Of a stretch of 64,000 bases of DNA, positions 56,987-64,000 are shown in pieces; position 1 is the stretch's first letter; each line of letters begins with the position of its first letter. Made by a program: the position numbers and the translations under genes. The notes under the pieces were generated by a model. The model was not told where the DNA came from and did no database searches. It saw only the letters and a list, made by a program, of their open reading frames with translations. Source of the DNA: Roseovarius mucosus (GTDB taxonomy: Bacteria > Pseudomonadota > Alphaproteobacteria > Rhodobacterales > Rhodobacteraceae); contig NZ_CP020474.1 of the NCBI RefSeq assembly GCF_002080415.1, positions 558,001-622,000 of the forward strand, in the 5' to 3' direction.

Positions 56987-58150
56987 ATGCGCAACGCTCT
57001 CAAATGGCTGGGACGGATCCTGCTGCTGTTGGTCCTTGCTACGGCAGCGGTGGGCCTCTGGAAACGCGACCAGATCACCCGCCTCTGGGCGGTCAACAGC
57101 CTCTTTGACGCAGACCGCATCGTCCAGAACTTCTCGCATATGGACCGCGCCTTTTTATCCGTGCCCGTGCCGCGCGGCACCGGCCCCGTCTCGCCCCTGC
57201 CCGCAGGCCCGGCCATGACCCTGCCCGCCGTGGCCTCTGACTGGATCACCGCCCGCAACGTGACCTCGCTCATGGTCCTGCACCGGGGCGCTGTGGTGCA
57301 TGAAAGCTATCACCTTGGCACCGCCCCCGAGGATCGCCGCATAAGCTGGTCCGTCGCCAAAAGCTTTCTGTCGGCCCTCTTCGGGGTGGTCATAGCCGAG
57401 GGTCAGATTGCCTCGCTCGATGATCCGGTCACGCGCTACGCCCCCAGCCTCGCAGGCAGCGCCTATGACGGCGCGAGCATCCGCCACGTGCTTCTGATGA
57501 TGAGCGGCGTGGCCTTTGACGAGGATTATCTGGATTACGCATCAGACATCAACCGCATGGGCCGGGTTCTGGCCCTTGGCGGTACGATGGACGGCTTTGC
57601 CGCCGGTCTCACGGCGCGCGATGCCGCCCCCGGCACGCGCTGGAAATATGTCTCGATCGACACGCATATTCTCGCCATGGTGCTGCGCGGGGCCACCGGG
57701 CGCAGCCTGCCAGACCTCTTGTCGGAAAAGATCATCCAACCTCTAGGCTTCGACTCCGAACCCTATTACCTCACCGATGGCGAGGGCGTGGCCTTTGCGC
57801 TTGGTGGCCTCAACGTCACCACCCGCGACTATGCCCGCTTTGGCCTGATGGCCGCCAATCTGGGGCGCTACAACGGGCAACAGGTGGTGCCCGAGGATTG
57901 GATGCGCGCGGCCACAACACCCACCGCCCCCACAGCACCGGGCGATCTGCAATATGGCTTTCAATGGTGGATGCCCGCCGATGCCCAACCCGGCGAATTC
58001 TTCGGCCACGGCATTTACGGCCAGTATATCTATATCGACCGCGCCCGCGAGGTGGTGATCATCGCCACCTCCGCCGACCGCGCCTTTCGCGAACCGGGCG
58101 TCAAACACGGCAATATCGCCGTGCTGCGCCAGATCGCCGGGGCGCTCTGA
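56987..58150 (+). CDS. Beta-lactamase-family serine hydrolase
   Basis: A 387-residue protein with an N-terminal membrane anchor (LGRILLLLVLATAAVGLW) and a class C beta-lactamase/penicillin-binding-like domain. The SxxK motif is SWSVAKSF near residue 120, the tyrosine motif is in WKYVSIDTHILAMVL, and GHGIYGQYIYID takes the place of the KTG strand. Similar proteins act as esterases or as 6-aminohexanoate-dimer hydrolases. The ATG at 56987 is six bases after GAGG. True antibiotic hydrolysis is unlikely. Confidence 0.85.
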   Translation: MRNALKWLGRILLLLVLATAAVGLWKRDQITRLWAVNSLFDADRIVQNFSHMDRAFLSVPVPRGTGPVSPLPAGPAMTLPAVASDWITARNVTSLMVLHRGAVVHESYHLGTAPEDRRISWSVAKSFLSALFGVVIAEGQIASLDDPVTRYAPSLAGSAYDGASIRHVLLMMSGVAFDEDYLDYASDINRMGRVLALGGTMDGFAAGLTARDAAPGTRWKYVSIDTHILAMVLRGATGRSLPDLLSEKIIQPLGFDSEPYYLTDGEGVAFALGGLNVTTRDYARFGLMAANLGRYNGQQVVPEDWMRAATTPTAPTAPGDLQYGFQWWMPADAQPGEFFGHGIYGQYIYIDRAREVVIIATSADRAFREPGVKHGNIAVLRQIAGAL

Positions 58151-58158
58151 TCCCCAAA

Positions 58159-58187
58159 CCCCACCCCGGGTCAAGCCCGGGACGGGG
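58159..58187. repeat. GC-rich palindrome between convergent genes
   Basis: CCCGGG-TCAAG-CCCGGG with a further four outer C:G pairs after a two-base internal loop. Similar palindromes are frequent between genes in alphaproteobacterial genomes. It sits between the ends of the serine hydrolase and ileS genes and may serve both as terminator, though no T-run follows. Confidence 0.6.
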
Positions 58188-58201
58188 AATAGACGCCTAG
58201 C

Positions 58202-61180
58202 TTACCCCAAGGCCGCATCACAGCGCCCGCAGGTGCCGGGATGCTTGTGCTGCCCCACATCAGGCAGGATTTTCCAACAACGCTGGCATTTCTCGCCTTC
58301 CGCGCGCTCGAAAACCACGCCGACCGTGTCCACCTCAGGCAAACGAAACGCCTCATCGGGGCGCGGATCGCCGGTCAGCATCAAATCCGACGTGATACAG
58401 ATATCCGCGAAATCCACCGATTTCAGCGCCGTCAGCATCTCGGCATCGCGGATATGCACCACCGGTGCCGCCTCTAGGCTGGCCCCGATCACCTTGTCTG
58501 TCCGCTGCACCTCTAGCGCCGCCGTCACCACCCGCCGCGCCTGCCGCACCATGGCCCATTTCGCCGCCAGCGGCTCATTAAGCCACTCGGCGGGCGTATC
58601 GGGAATATCCGTCAGGTGGATGGAACTGTCCTCACCGGGGAAGCGCGACAGCCACACCTCCTCCATGGTGAACACCAGCACTGGCGCGAGCCATGTCGTC
58701 AGCCGGTGAAACAAGAGATCAAGCACCGTGCGCGCCGCCCGCCGCCGCGCGGTGTCGCCATCGCAATAAAGCGCATCCTTGCGAATATCGAAATAGAACG
58801 CACTCAGATCGAGCGTGCAGAAGTTAAAGATTTGCTGGAAAACCCCTTGAAAATCATAGGTTTCATAGCCTTTCTTGACCTTGTGATCCAGCTCCGCCAG
58901 ACGGTGCAGCACCCAGCGTTCCAGCTCCGGCATCTCTGCCGGGTCCACGCGATCCGCCTCAGTGAACGGGGCCAAAGCCCCCAGCATGAACCGCAGCGTA
59001 TTGCGCAAACGGCGATAGCCATCGGCCACGCCCTTGAGGATTTCCGGCCCGATCCGCAAATCGGCAGTATAATCCGCCTGCGCCACCCAAAGCCGCAGAA
59101 TATCCGCGCCATATTGCTTGACCACTTCCTCGGGCGCGACCGTATTGCCCAAGGATTTCGACATCTTGTTGCCCTTCTCATCAAGGGTAAAGCCATGCGT
59201 CAGCACCCCCCGATAAGGCGCGCGCCCGCGTGTCCCACAAGCCTGCAACATCGACGAATGGAACCAGCCGCGATGCTGATCCGTGCCCTCTAGGTATAGA
59301 TCGGCCAAACCATCCTCAGACCCGTCCTCGCGGTCGCGCAGCACAAAGGCATGCGTCGAACCTGAATCAAACCACACATCGAGAATGTCATCGACCTTGC
59401 GCCAGTCGTCCGGGTTCACGATGCCCGACAGGAACCGCTCTTTCGCGCCCTCTTTATACCACGCATCCGCGCCCTCTTCCTCAAAGGCCGCAAGGATACG
59501 CGCATTCACCTCTTCATTCCGCAAAAGGTAATCAGAATCCGTGGGTTGCGCGCCGTTCTTCACAAAGCAGGTGAGCGGCACACCCCAGGCACGCTGACGG
59601 CTCAGCACCCAATCGGGCCGCGCCTCGATCATGGAATAGAGCCGGTTGCGCCCGGTCTTGGGCGTCCATGTCACCAATTCATCAATCGAGCGCAGGGCGC
59701 GCTCGCGAATACTGGTGCCATAGGTGTCCTGCCCGTCGCCCACCGCCCGGTCAATCGCCGCAAACCACTGCGGCGTGTTGCGATAGATCACAGGGGCCTT
59801 GGAGCGCCAGCTATGCGGATAGCTGTGCTTGATCTTGCCCCGCGCGAGCAGCCCGCCCACCTCGGCCAGCTTGTCTATCACCGCCTTGTTGGCATTGCCC
59901 TCCTTGCCCTTGCGATCAAGGATGAACTTGCCGCCAAAGAACGGCAGATCGGGCCGGAAAGAGCCATCTTCCAGCACGTTATAGGTAATCACCTGCTCCA
60001 GCATGCCCAAGTCGCGGTAAAGCTCGAACTCCTCCATCCCGTGCGAGGGCGCGCAATGGACAAACCCGGTGCCTTCTTCGTCACTCACGAAATCAGCGGC
60101 CCGGAAATCGCGCAGGTCATCCCATTCGCCATTCCCGCCTTCGGCCCCTTTCAGCGGATGCTCAAGCTGCAGCCCCGCCAATTCCTGCGTCGGCACATCG
60201 CGCACGCGCCGATACATCGACGGCTCCAGCCGGGCGCGGGTCATCACATCCTCGGCGCGGGTATCGGCGAGGATGAATTTCTCCCCCACCGCCGCCCAAC
60301 ACTCGCCCGGCGTCGCGATCACCTCATAAAGGCCATAGGAAATCCCCTCGCCATACACCACGGCTTTGTTTGAGGGCATGGTCCACGGCGTCGTGGTCCA
60401 GATGACAACCGAAGCACCCATCAGGTCTACCGGCATTGTACCAATTGGTTCATCACCCTGACTTCCGGCTTGCGGAGACGAGATTGCACCGACCCGAAAC
60501 TTCACCCAAACCGTAAAGCTCTCCTTGTCGTGATACTCCACCTCCGCCTCGGCCAGCGCGGTTTTCTCGACCGGCGACCACATCACCGGCTTTGACCCCT
60601 GATAGAGCACGCCGGTCATCAGGAATTTCTGGAACTCCTCCGCGATGATCCGCTCGGCGCGGAAATCCATCGTAAGGTAAGGGCGATCCCAACAGCCGGT
60701 GATCCCCAGCCGCTTGAACTCTTCGCGCTGAATGTCGATCCAGCCCTCGGCGAACTTGCGGCATTCCTGACGGAAATCCACCACATCCACCTTGTCCTTA
60801 TCCATCCCCTTGGCGCGGTATTGCTCTTCGATCTTCCACTCGATCGGCAGCCCGTGACAATCCCAGCCGGGGATATAGCGCGCATCGCGGCCCATCATCT
60901 GCTGGCTGCGCACGACCATATCCTTGAGGATTTTGTTCAGCGCATGCCCGATGTGCAGATGCCCGTTGGCATAGGGCGGGCCATCGTGCAGCGTAAAGGG
61001 AACACGCCCTGCGGCCTGCTCGCGCAGCTTTTCATAGACCCCGATCCGCGCCCAACGTGCCAGCCACTCAGGCTCGCGCGCGGGCAATCCGGCGCGCATC
61101 GGGAAATCAGTCTCGGGCAGGTTCAGCGTGTCTTTGTAATCCGGCGTTTGGCCCGGTGTCTGTGTCGTGTCGGCGCACAT
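58202..61180 (-). CDS. ileS: Isoleucine-tRNA ligase
   Basis: Class I synthetase of 992 residues with editing domain. HIGH is in [15 protein letters not shown] near residue 60, KMSKS in [11 protein letters not shown], and a C-terminal zinc finger in [23 protein letters not shown]. The ATG at 61178-61180 ([16 protein letters not shown]) follows AAGGACGC. A GTG 18 bases earlier is in frame but has no better signal. No T-box or similar leader was seen. Confidence 0.97.
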   Translation of the reverse strand: MCADTTQTPGQTPDYKDTLNLPETDFPMRAGLPAREPEWLARWARIGVYEKLREQAAGRVPFTLHDGPPYANGHLHIGHALNKILKDMVVRSQQMMGRDARYIPGWDCHGLPIEWKIEEQYRAKGMDKDKVDVVDFRQECRKFAEGWIDIQREEFKRLGITGCWDRPYLTMDFRAERIIAEEFQKFLMTGVLYQGSKPVMWSPVEKTALAEAEVEYHDKESFTVWVKFRVGAISSPQAGSQGDEPIGTMPVDLMGASVVIWTTTPWTMPSNKAVVYGEGISYGLYEVIATPGECWAAVGEKFILADTRAEDVMTRARLEPSMYRRVRDVPTQELAGLQLEHPLKGAEGGNGEWDDLRDFRAADFVSDEEGTGFVHCAPSHGMEEFELYRDLGMLEQVITYNVLEDGSFRPDLPFFGGKFILDRKGKEGNANKAVIDKLAEVGGLLARGKIKHSYPHSWRSKAPVIYRNTPQWFAAIDRAVGDGQDTYGTSIRERALRSIDELVTWTPKTGRNRLYSMIEARPDWVLSRQRAWGVPLTCFVKNGAQPTDSDYLLRNEEVNARILAAFEEEGADAWYKEGAKERFLSGIVNPDDWRKVDDILDVWFDSGSTHAFVLRDREDGSEDGLADLYLEGTDQHRGWFHSSMLQACGTRGRAPYRGVLTHGFTLDEKGNKMSKSLGNTVAPEEVVKQYGADILRLWVAQADYTADLRIGPEILKGVADGYRRLRNTLRFMLGALAPFTEADRVDPAEMPELERWVLHRLAELDHKVKKGYETYDFQGVFQQIFNFCTLDLSAFYFDIRKDALYCDGDTARRRAARTVLDLLFHRLTTWLAPVLVFTMEEVWLSRFPGEDSSIHLTDIPDTPAEWLNEPLAAKWAMVRQARRVVTAALEVQRTDKVIGASLEAAPVVHIRDAEMLTALKSVDFADICITSDLMLTGDPRPDEAFRLPEVDTVGVVFERAEGEKCQRCWKILPDVGQHKHPGTCGRCDAALG

Positions 61181-61473
61181 GGTTTGCGTCCTTGTCACTG
61201 GTCTGGAATTTGGGGGGGTGAAAGGTGGCGCGGGTGCCCATACGCCTTGTCCCGGCAGCTCGATTGTCTCAGAGCGCCGGGCATGTAATTCGAATAATGA
61301 TCGCTTTGCGTCTCATCATGCGACGCCTTATAGGCGCGCTCCGGCCAAGCGTCCAGAGGGCGCAGCCCCCGCCTGTCTGAAAAGAAAGCGGCCCGAATTC
61401 TTTTCAGGAATTCGCCCCCACCAGACCAAATCAGGGGATTGCCTCTGCCCGCACCCCGCGCCACATAAGACGC
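61181..61473. other. Intergenic region between ileS and the globin gene
   Basis: A 293-base divergent region, the longest gene-free stretch. It should hold promoters for ileS and the globin. The only structure seen is the inverted repeat CGAATTC-N7-GAATTCG at 61395-61415. No ORF with a plausible start, no RNA fold and no known operator were recognised. Confidence 0.5.
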
Positions 61474-61884
61474 ATGACCGCCACCCTGCCCCCGCGTTTC
61501 CCCATCACCCGCCCCGAGATCGAGCGGGTCGTAACCGCGTTCTACGCGGCGGTGCGCGCGCATCCCGGTCTTGGGCCGATCTTTGCGGTCCATGTCACCG
61601 ACTGGCCCGCACACGAGGCCAAGGTGGCCGATTTCTGGGCCAATTCGATTTTGCACGAACGCGTCTATGACGGCAGCCCGATGGCCGCCCATGTCAACGC
61701 CCGCAATGTGCAACCGGGCATGTTCTCTACATGGCTCGCGCTCTTTGATTCGGTGCTCTTGCGCGAACTCTCTCCCGATCAGGCCGCGTCATGGTCGGCG
61801 CTGGCGCATCGCATCGGGCGGTCCTTGCGCGCGGGCGTGGTGGATCGCAGCACCCATGCCGGTGGCATCCCGAAACTGCGCTGA
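61474..61884 (+). CDS. Group III truncated hemoglobin
   Basis: A 136-residue globin of the TrHb group III type: IERVVTAFYAAVRAHPGLGPIF at the start, then WPAHEAKVADFWANSIL and a proximal histidine region SPMAAHVNARNVQ. These proteins bind oxygen or nitric oxide and are linked with respiration and nitrosative stress. It is a single gene divergent from ileS. Confidence 0.9.
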   Translation: MTATLPPRFPITRPEIERVVTAFYAAVRAHPGLGPIFAVHVTDWPAHEAKVADFWANSILHERVYDGSPMAAHVNARNVQPGMFSTWLALFDSVLLRELSPDQAASWSALAHRIGRSLRAGVVDRSTHAGGIPKLR

Positions 61885-62067
61885 ACCCGGCCAATCCTTG
61901 CCAAACCGCAGACATGCCAGCGGCCAGTTTCGGCCTACAGCGGGAATCTGCCTTTTGACACCCCCCAAAATGGCAGCAAAGCGCCGGAAATCCCCACAGG
62001 CCTTGGGCAGGCTCGGTGATCACCCCACCTCTGGTCTATGGTGATCCCAGTCAGAAAGGAGCCTCTC

Positions 62068-62316
62068 ATGCATATCCCCCAAGATGACATCCAACGCCAA
62101 GCCAATCGCGATCTCAACCGCTATGGCCCTCCCGGCCATGATCCGGCGGCGGGCACGCGCGGCGGGCTGACAGGCCTGCTGGTTGTCGTGATCCTGATGG
62201 GCGCGCTGATCGCCTTCAGCATGCTCAGCCCGTCGAATACCGGCGACACCACCGCCCCACCCAGCGTGATCGACGGCGCAACATCGCAACAAACCCCTGC
62301 CGCCCCGGTCGACTAA
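62068..62316 (+). CDS. Small single-pass membrane protein
   Basis: An 82-residue protein: polar N-terminus (MHIPQDDIQRQANRDLNRYG), one membrane helix (LTGLLVVVILMGALIAFSML, about residues 36-55), and a short proline/threonine-rich periplasmic tail. The ATG has AAAGGAG six bases upstream, a strong signal. No family was recognised. Confidence 0.8.
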   Translation: MHIPQDDIQRQANRDLNRYGPPGHDPAAGTRGGLTGLLVVVILMGALIAFSMLSPSNTGDTTAPPSVIDGATSQQTPAAPVD

Positions 62317-62340
62317 CGGCCACACTCACGGCGCAGACGG

Positions 62341-62366
62341 CCCGGCCATTCTCCACCATGGCCGGG
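62341..62366. terminator. Hairpin between convergent genes
   Basis: CCCGGCCAT pairs perfectly with ATGGCCGGG around an 8-base loop. It lies between the small membrane protein gene and the XRE-cupin gene, both ending here. There is no T-run, so termination is plausible but not certain. Confidence 0.5.
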
Positions 62367-62386
62367 TCGCGCGATGCCCGCCTGCC

Positions 62387-63010
62387 TCAATCAAGCGATG
62401 TCACCCACAATACCGTGGCATCCTCGACACTGACCGAAATCACGTTATGCCCCATCGTGGCATCGTAATAGGCGCTGTCGCCCCGGCGCATCTCAATGGG
62501 CTCGTAAAACTCGGTAAAGAGCCGCACCACCCCAGTCAGCACATACAGAAATTCCTCGCCGTCATGGCGCACCCAGCCGCCGAACTCCTCAACCGAGCGG
62601 GCACGGATCCGCGCGCGGTAAGGCATCATACGTTTCTGGCTCAGCGCATCGGCCAGCAAATCATGCTCATAGGTGGCCGTCGCCTTGGCCGTGCCCTCGC
62701 CCACGCGCGTCACCGCCATGCGTCCGTTGATCCGGTCGCGCGACGGCGGGGTAAAAAGCTGTGGGACAGAGATTTCCAACCCCTGCGCCAGCTTTTTCAA
62801 AGCGTCATAGGTGGGCGACATCTGGCCATTCTCGATTTTCGACAGGGTCGAGCGTGCCAGCCCCGCCTGCTTCGCCGCCTGTTCCAGCGTCCAACCGCGC
62901 GCCTTGCGCAGGCTGCGCACCCGCGCGCCCAGATCAAGCGGCTCAGGTGCGGCGGCACCGCCGGTCTCGCGCGTCACGCGCAGCAGAGGGGGTAAAGCTT
63001 GATCGGTCAT
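62387..63010 (-). CDS. XRE-cupin transcriptional regulator
   Basis: A 207-residue regulator with an N-terminal helix-turn-helix (LGARVRSLRKARGWTLEQAAKQAGLARSTLSKIENGQMSPTYDALKKLA, about residues 27-75) and a C-terminal cupin (GGWVRHDGEEFLYVLTGVVRLFTEF, then GDSAYYDATMGHNVIS). This SutR/PuuR-like type often controls catabolic genes and senses a small molecule through the cupin. It is divergent from the acyl-CoA synthetase gene, its likely target. Confidence 0.9.
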   Translation of the reverse strand: MTDQALPPLLRVTRETGGAAAPEPLDLGARVRSLRKARGWTLEQAAKQAGLARSTLSKIENGQMSPTYDALKKLAQGLEISVPQLFTPPSRDRINGRMAVTRVGEGTAKATATYEHDLLADALSQKRMMPYRARIRARSVEEFGGWVRHDGEEFLYVLTGVVRLFTEFYEPIEMRRGDSAYYDATMGHNVISVSVEDATVLWVTSLD

Positions 63011-63077
63011 AGCCCCATGCTATAGGCCAAGCGCAGACACCCTTGCAACCGCCGCCAGAGCCTCCTAAGCCAACGCA

Positions 63078-64000
63078 ATGACCGCGATATTCGATCAAGG
63101 GCCAAGCGCCCCCTGTCCCACCCCCTTCAACCTCGCCGCGCATGTTCTGGGCCGGGCCGAGGCGCAGCCGGACAAGATCGCGCTGGCGGTCCTCAGCCTC
63201 GCCAAGGCCGACCGCTGGAGCTATGGCCGCCTTTTGGCCGCTGTGCGCGGCACCGGCACCGGCCTTTTGCGCGCGGGTCTCACCCCCGGCGACCGGGTTT
63301 TGATGCGGCTGGGCAATACGATGGAATTTCCGATTGCCTATCTCGGGGCCATCGCCGTTGGTCTCATCCCCATTCCCACCTCCAGCCAACTGACCGCGCC
63401 CGAGGTGGCGGGTATGATCGAAACCACCCAACCGGCGCTGATCCTGCGCGCCGCAGGCGTGGCTTGTCCTGAAACCGATATCCCCACGCTCGATGAACCC
63501 ACCCTTGAGGCGATGCGCGATCTGCCCCCCGCCGATTGGCACATGGGCGATCCCGACCGCCCCGCCTATATCATCTATACCTCCGGCACCTCGGGCATTC
63601 CGCGTGCCGTGGTCCATGCCCATCGCGCCATCTGGGCGCGGCAGATGATGTCTGACGGCTGGTACGGGCTGCGCGCAGATGACCGGCTCTGCCATGCGGG
63701 TGCCTTCAACTGGACCTTTACCCTTGGCACCGGCCTGATGGACCCATGGACCATGGGCGCGACCGCCCTCATCCCCGCGCCCGGTATCACGCCCGAACAA
63801 TTGCCGCTCCTCCTCAAACGCCATGACGCCACGATCTTTGCCGCCGCCCCCGGCGTCTATCGCAAACTCTTTCAGCCGGGTGCTTCCCTCTCTCTGCCGC
63901 ATCTGCGGCACGGGCTGGCGGCAGGCGAAAAACTCTCGGACACCATCCGCCAGCATTGGCAAAACGCCACCGGCACGCCAATCTACGAGGCCTACGGCAT
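63078..64000 (+). CDS. AMP-binding acyl-CoA synthetase, partial
   Basis: N-terminal 307 residues of an ANL-superfamily enzyme that runs off the right edge. The phosphate-binding loop is YIIYTSGTSGIPRAVVHAH near residue 165, and PIYEAYG at the edge is the start of the A5 motif. It resembles benzoate-CoA and medium-chain acyl-CoA ligases. The C-terminal lid domain is outside the window. Start ATG at 63078; 67 bases separate it from the divergent XRE-cupin gene. Confidence 0.9.
   Translation, partial: MTAIFDQGPSAPCPTPFNLAAHVLGRAEAQPDKIALAVLSLAKADRWSYGRLLAAVRGTGTGLLRAGLTPGDRVLMRLGNTMEFPIAYLGAIAVGLIPIPTSSQLTAPEVAGMIETTQPALILRAAGVACPETDIPTLDEPTLEAMRDLPPADWHMGDPDRPAYIIYTSGTSGIPRAVVHAHRAIWARQMMSDGWYGLRADDRLCHAGAFNWTFTLGTGLMDPWTMGATALIPAPGITPEQLPLLLKRHDATIFAAAPGVYRKLFQPGASLSLPHLRHGLAAGEKLSDTIRQHWQNATGTPIYEAYG

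Noticed and set aside
56987..58150. Antibiotic-resistance beta-lactamase
   Set aside because: It has the SxxK fold but lacks a KTG motif and has a membrane anchor; it fits the broader serine hydrolase family.

Overview
This 64 kb window looks like a chromosome segment of a Roseobacter-group or related Rhodobacteraceae bacterium (Alphaproteobacteria). The grounds are high GC, dense gene packing with ATGA/GTGA overlaps, an alphaproteobacterial LexA box of the GAAC-N7-GAAC type in front of lexA, the argC-ccmE-ccmF-ccmH order, a zwf-pgl-pgi set of the kind used by Entner-Doudoroff metabolism, a form II CO-dehydrogenase-like cluster, and a holin/endolysin pair of the type that releases gene transfer agents (GTA). 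No rRNA, tRNA, CRISPR array or complete prophage is visible, and no gene-free stretch exceeds about 300 bases.

Layout. 1-6.4 kb: partial nspC, lexA with its operator, comEC, gltX, gltA. 6.6-8.9 kb: an RTX-type calcium-binding repeat protein made of three similar modules. 8.9-16.8 kb (minus strand): enoyl-CoA hydratase, ccmH, ccmF, holin, endolysin, ccmE, argC, murI and an acyltransferase. 16.9-21.6 kb: fused indolepyruvate ferredoxin oxidoreductase, a divergent LysR regulator with a T-N11-A box between them, then a candidate small RNA. 21.6-31.9 kb (minus strand): coxD-coxE-coxF-moeA-like-coxS-coxL-coxM (form II), then a PLP lyase and an M24 hydrolase, with REP-like palindromes in two of the gaps.

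32-39.6 kb is mixed: a conserved unknown, pyrC, a REP-associated tyrosine transposase with its own GTAG-hairpin repeats, thyX, a TbpB-barrel-like lipoprotein followed by a Slam (DUF560) outer-membrane protein, gloA and a VWA-like DUF1194 protein. 39.6-44.1 kb: an LdtR-like MarR regulator, sdhE translationally overlapped with an XRE regulator, an aminotransferase operon, a repeat-rich gap and a radical SAM protein. 44.3-49.1 kb: zwf-pgl-pgi and ppk2. 49.2-64 kb: a TylF-like methyltransferase, a DUF1007-NicO metal transport pair, MATE, lldD, a sulfotransferase-like protein, rplY-pth, a serine hydrolase, ileS, a group III truncated globin, a small membrane protein, an XRE-cupin regulator and a partial acyl-CoA synthetase.

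The most interesting systems are (1) the RAYT transposase with a matching REP pair, (2) the Slam plus surface-lipoprotein pair, (3) the GTA-type lysis cassette inside the cytochrome c maturation genes, together with a near-consensus CtrA site next to comEC, and (4) a candidate sRNA with a GNRA-capped hairpin, an anti-Shine-Dalgarno-like linker and a strong terminator.
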